Shown here piece after piece: positions 63,449 to 64,000 of a stretch of 64,000 nt of DNA; within the stretch, counting starts at the first letter, position 1; every line of letters begins with the position of its first letter. The stretch is from TA-21 sp035620895 (GTDB lineage Archaea; Thermoproteota; Nitrososphaeria; Nitrososphaerales; Nitrososphaeraceae): assembly GCA_035620895.1 (NCBI GenBank), contig DASPFY010000045.1, positions 33,369-97,368 on the forward strand. The letters run 5' to 3'. The notes under the pieces were generated by a model. The model searched no databases and was not told the origin of the DNA. It saw nothing but the letters and a program-made list of their open reading frames with translations. Both the position numbers and the translations under genes were made by a program.

Positions 63449-64000
63449 TTATCCAAATTCAATCTTCCATAGAGAATATAAATTACTTTTATTAACTTTT
63501 TTTGAAAATTGTGAGTTTTCAAAACATGCAAATCCACATTCATCCATTACCTGTTCAAAAGCATATTTGGTTTGGTCCTTTTGTTGGCAATGAATTAATA
63601 CATCCCTAATCGTATCAATATATTCTAAATTCTTGGTATAAACATACCATAGGTTGTGTGCTCCCCGTAAATCAAACAGGTATTCATATATCTCCTTTGT
63701 CATATTGGTATAATATTTATTCATAATCTGATAGTTTACATCTATCCAAGACGGAGTCCTCCACCATGCTATCCTACGAAACCCAAACTCCTCAAATTCT
63801 GCTCCTAGGCTAATTCCCTGATCAAGAGTCGTTATGATAACGTCTGTACTATTAGCTATAGCTTTTCTAAAGTCAACACCAGGATCCATCCATCCCACAA
63901 ATACTAGATCGTATTTTTCATTCAGATCTAATGATACATCTTTAATGTGAATATAGTCAGGCTTTACCCTGTTAAATTCATAGAAAATACCACCGTCCTT
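63449..64000 (-). CDS. Partial protein of unknown function, cut by the right edge
   Basis: The open frame continues without a stop to the window end, so at least 183 residues belong to it and the start is outside. Visible are KYDLVFVGWMDPGVDFRKAI, TTLDQGISLGAEFEEFGFRR, IAWWRTPSWIDVNY and a C-terminal CGFACFENSQFS segment. There is no signal or membrane segment in this part. The run of loops around DPGVDFR and IITTLDQG looks like the substrate side of a Rossmann-like fold, perhaps a methyltransferase, but I do not recognise it. Confidence 0.55.
   Translation of the reverse strand, partial: KDGGIFYEFNRVKPDYIHIKDVSLDLNEKYDLVFVGWMDPGVDFRKAIANSTDVIITTLDQGISLGAEFEEFGFRRIAWWRTPSWIDVNYQIMNKYYTNMTKEIYEYLFDLRGAHNLWYVYTKNLEYIDTIRDVLIHCQQKDQTKYAFEQVMDECGFACFENSQFSKKVNKSNLYSLWKIEFG

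Noticed and set aside
1..64000. CRISPR arrays, insertion sequences or prophage genes
   Set aside because: I saw no regularly spaced repeats, transposase or phage structural genes. The irregular 31-35.5 kb region lacks any recombinase frame.

Overview
The window is a chromosomal segment of an AT-rich archaeon, most likely an ammonia-oxidising thaumarchaeon (Nitrososphaeria), perhaps close to Nitrososphaerales such as Nitrosocosmicus. The sequence shows archaeal-type ribosomal proteins and RNA polymerase subunit D, Spt5, a thermosome, both subunits of DNA polymerase D, MCM with two GINS subunits, Hel308, FEN-1 with a PCNA box, Orc1/Cdc6 with origin recognition boxes, a CdvA-type division protein, isoprenoid-lipid enzymes, BluB/CbiE cobalamin enzymes and many TTG/GTG starts. 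No amo, rRNA, CRISPR, intact insertion sequence or prophage gene is present, so the lineage is an inference from gene content.

Layout. 0-6.5 kb: metabolic genes (creatininase family, malic enzyme, BluB, universal stress protein, SHMT) and small zinc-ribbon proteins. 6.5-12.8 kb: the rpoD-L18e-L13-S9 operon, a thermosome gene, L11 and Spt5. 12.9-15.3 kb: a geranylgeranyl-reductase-like enzyme and a polyprenyl-phosphate GlcNAc-1-P transferase. 15.4-21.5 kb: Hel308, MCM, Gins23 and RFC small subunit. 21.6-24.5 kb: a preQ0 operon (FolE, QueE, QueC) led by an unknown membrane protein. 24.6-30.6 kb: two zinc-ribbon proteins, tRNA-Val, glutamine synthetase, Gins51 and a CinA-like protein. 30.6-35.5 kb: a gene-poor, irregular stretch with a doubly interrupted tRNA-Ser, a PNGase-like transglutaminase, a tRNA-like fragment, a decayed metallophosphatase and four very small Cys/His-rich proteins. 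35.6-44.8 kb: CdvA, a tandem ThyX-like protein, FEN-1, ferredoxin, DUF192 protein, acetyl-CoA synthetase, CbiE and a SpoIIM-like membrane protein. 44.8-53.9 kb: PolD small subunit, Orc1/Cdc6, a replication origin, three unknown genes including a membrane-anchored winged-helix protein, GGGP synthase and PolD large subunit. 54-64 kb: RNase Z, PRPP synthetase, hydantoinase/oxoprolinase, AK6-like kinase, aCPSF2-type RNase, a secreted GH5-like glycosidase, OGG1-type glycosylase and a gene cut by the right edge.

Taken together, much of the archaeal replisome (Orc1/Cdc6, MCM, both GINS, RFC-S, PolD DP1 and DP2, FEN-1, Hel308) lies within about 39 kb, and an origin is readable directly from three ORB-like boxes arranged around an AT-rich core upstream of orc1/cdc6. 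The most interesting observations are this origin, the PNGase-like enzyme carrying a eukaryote-like C-terminal signature, the tRNA-Ser(CGA) with two introns (one in the D-loop), the tandem ThyX-like protein lacking the usual RHR-x7-S motif, the run of tiny zinc-binding proteins, and a 16-bp perfect palindrome that occurs twice 35 kb apart.
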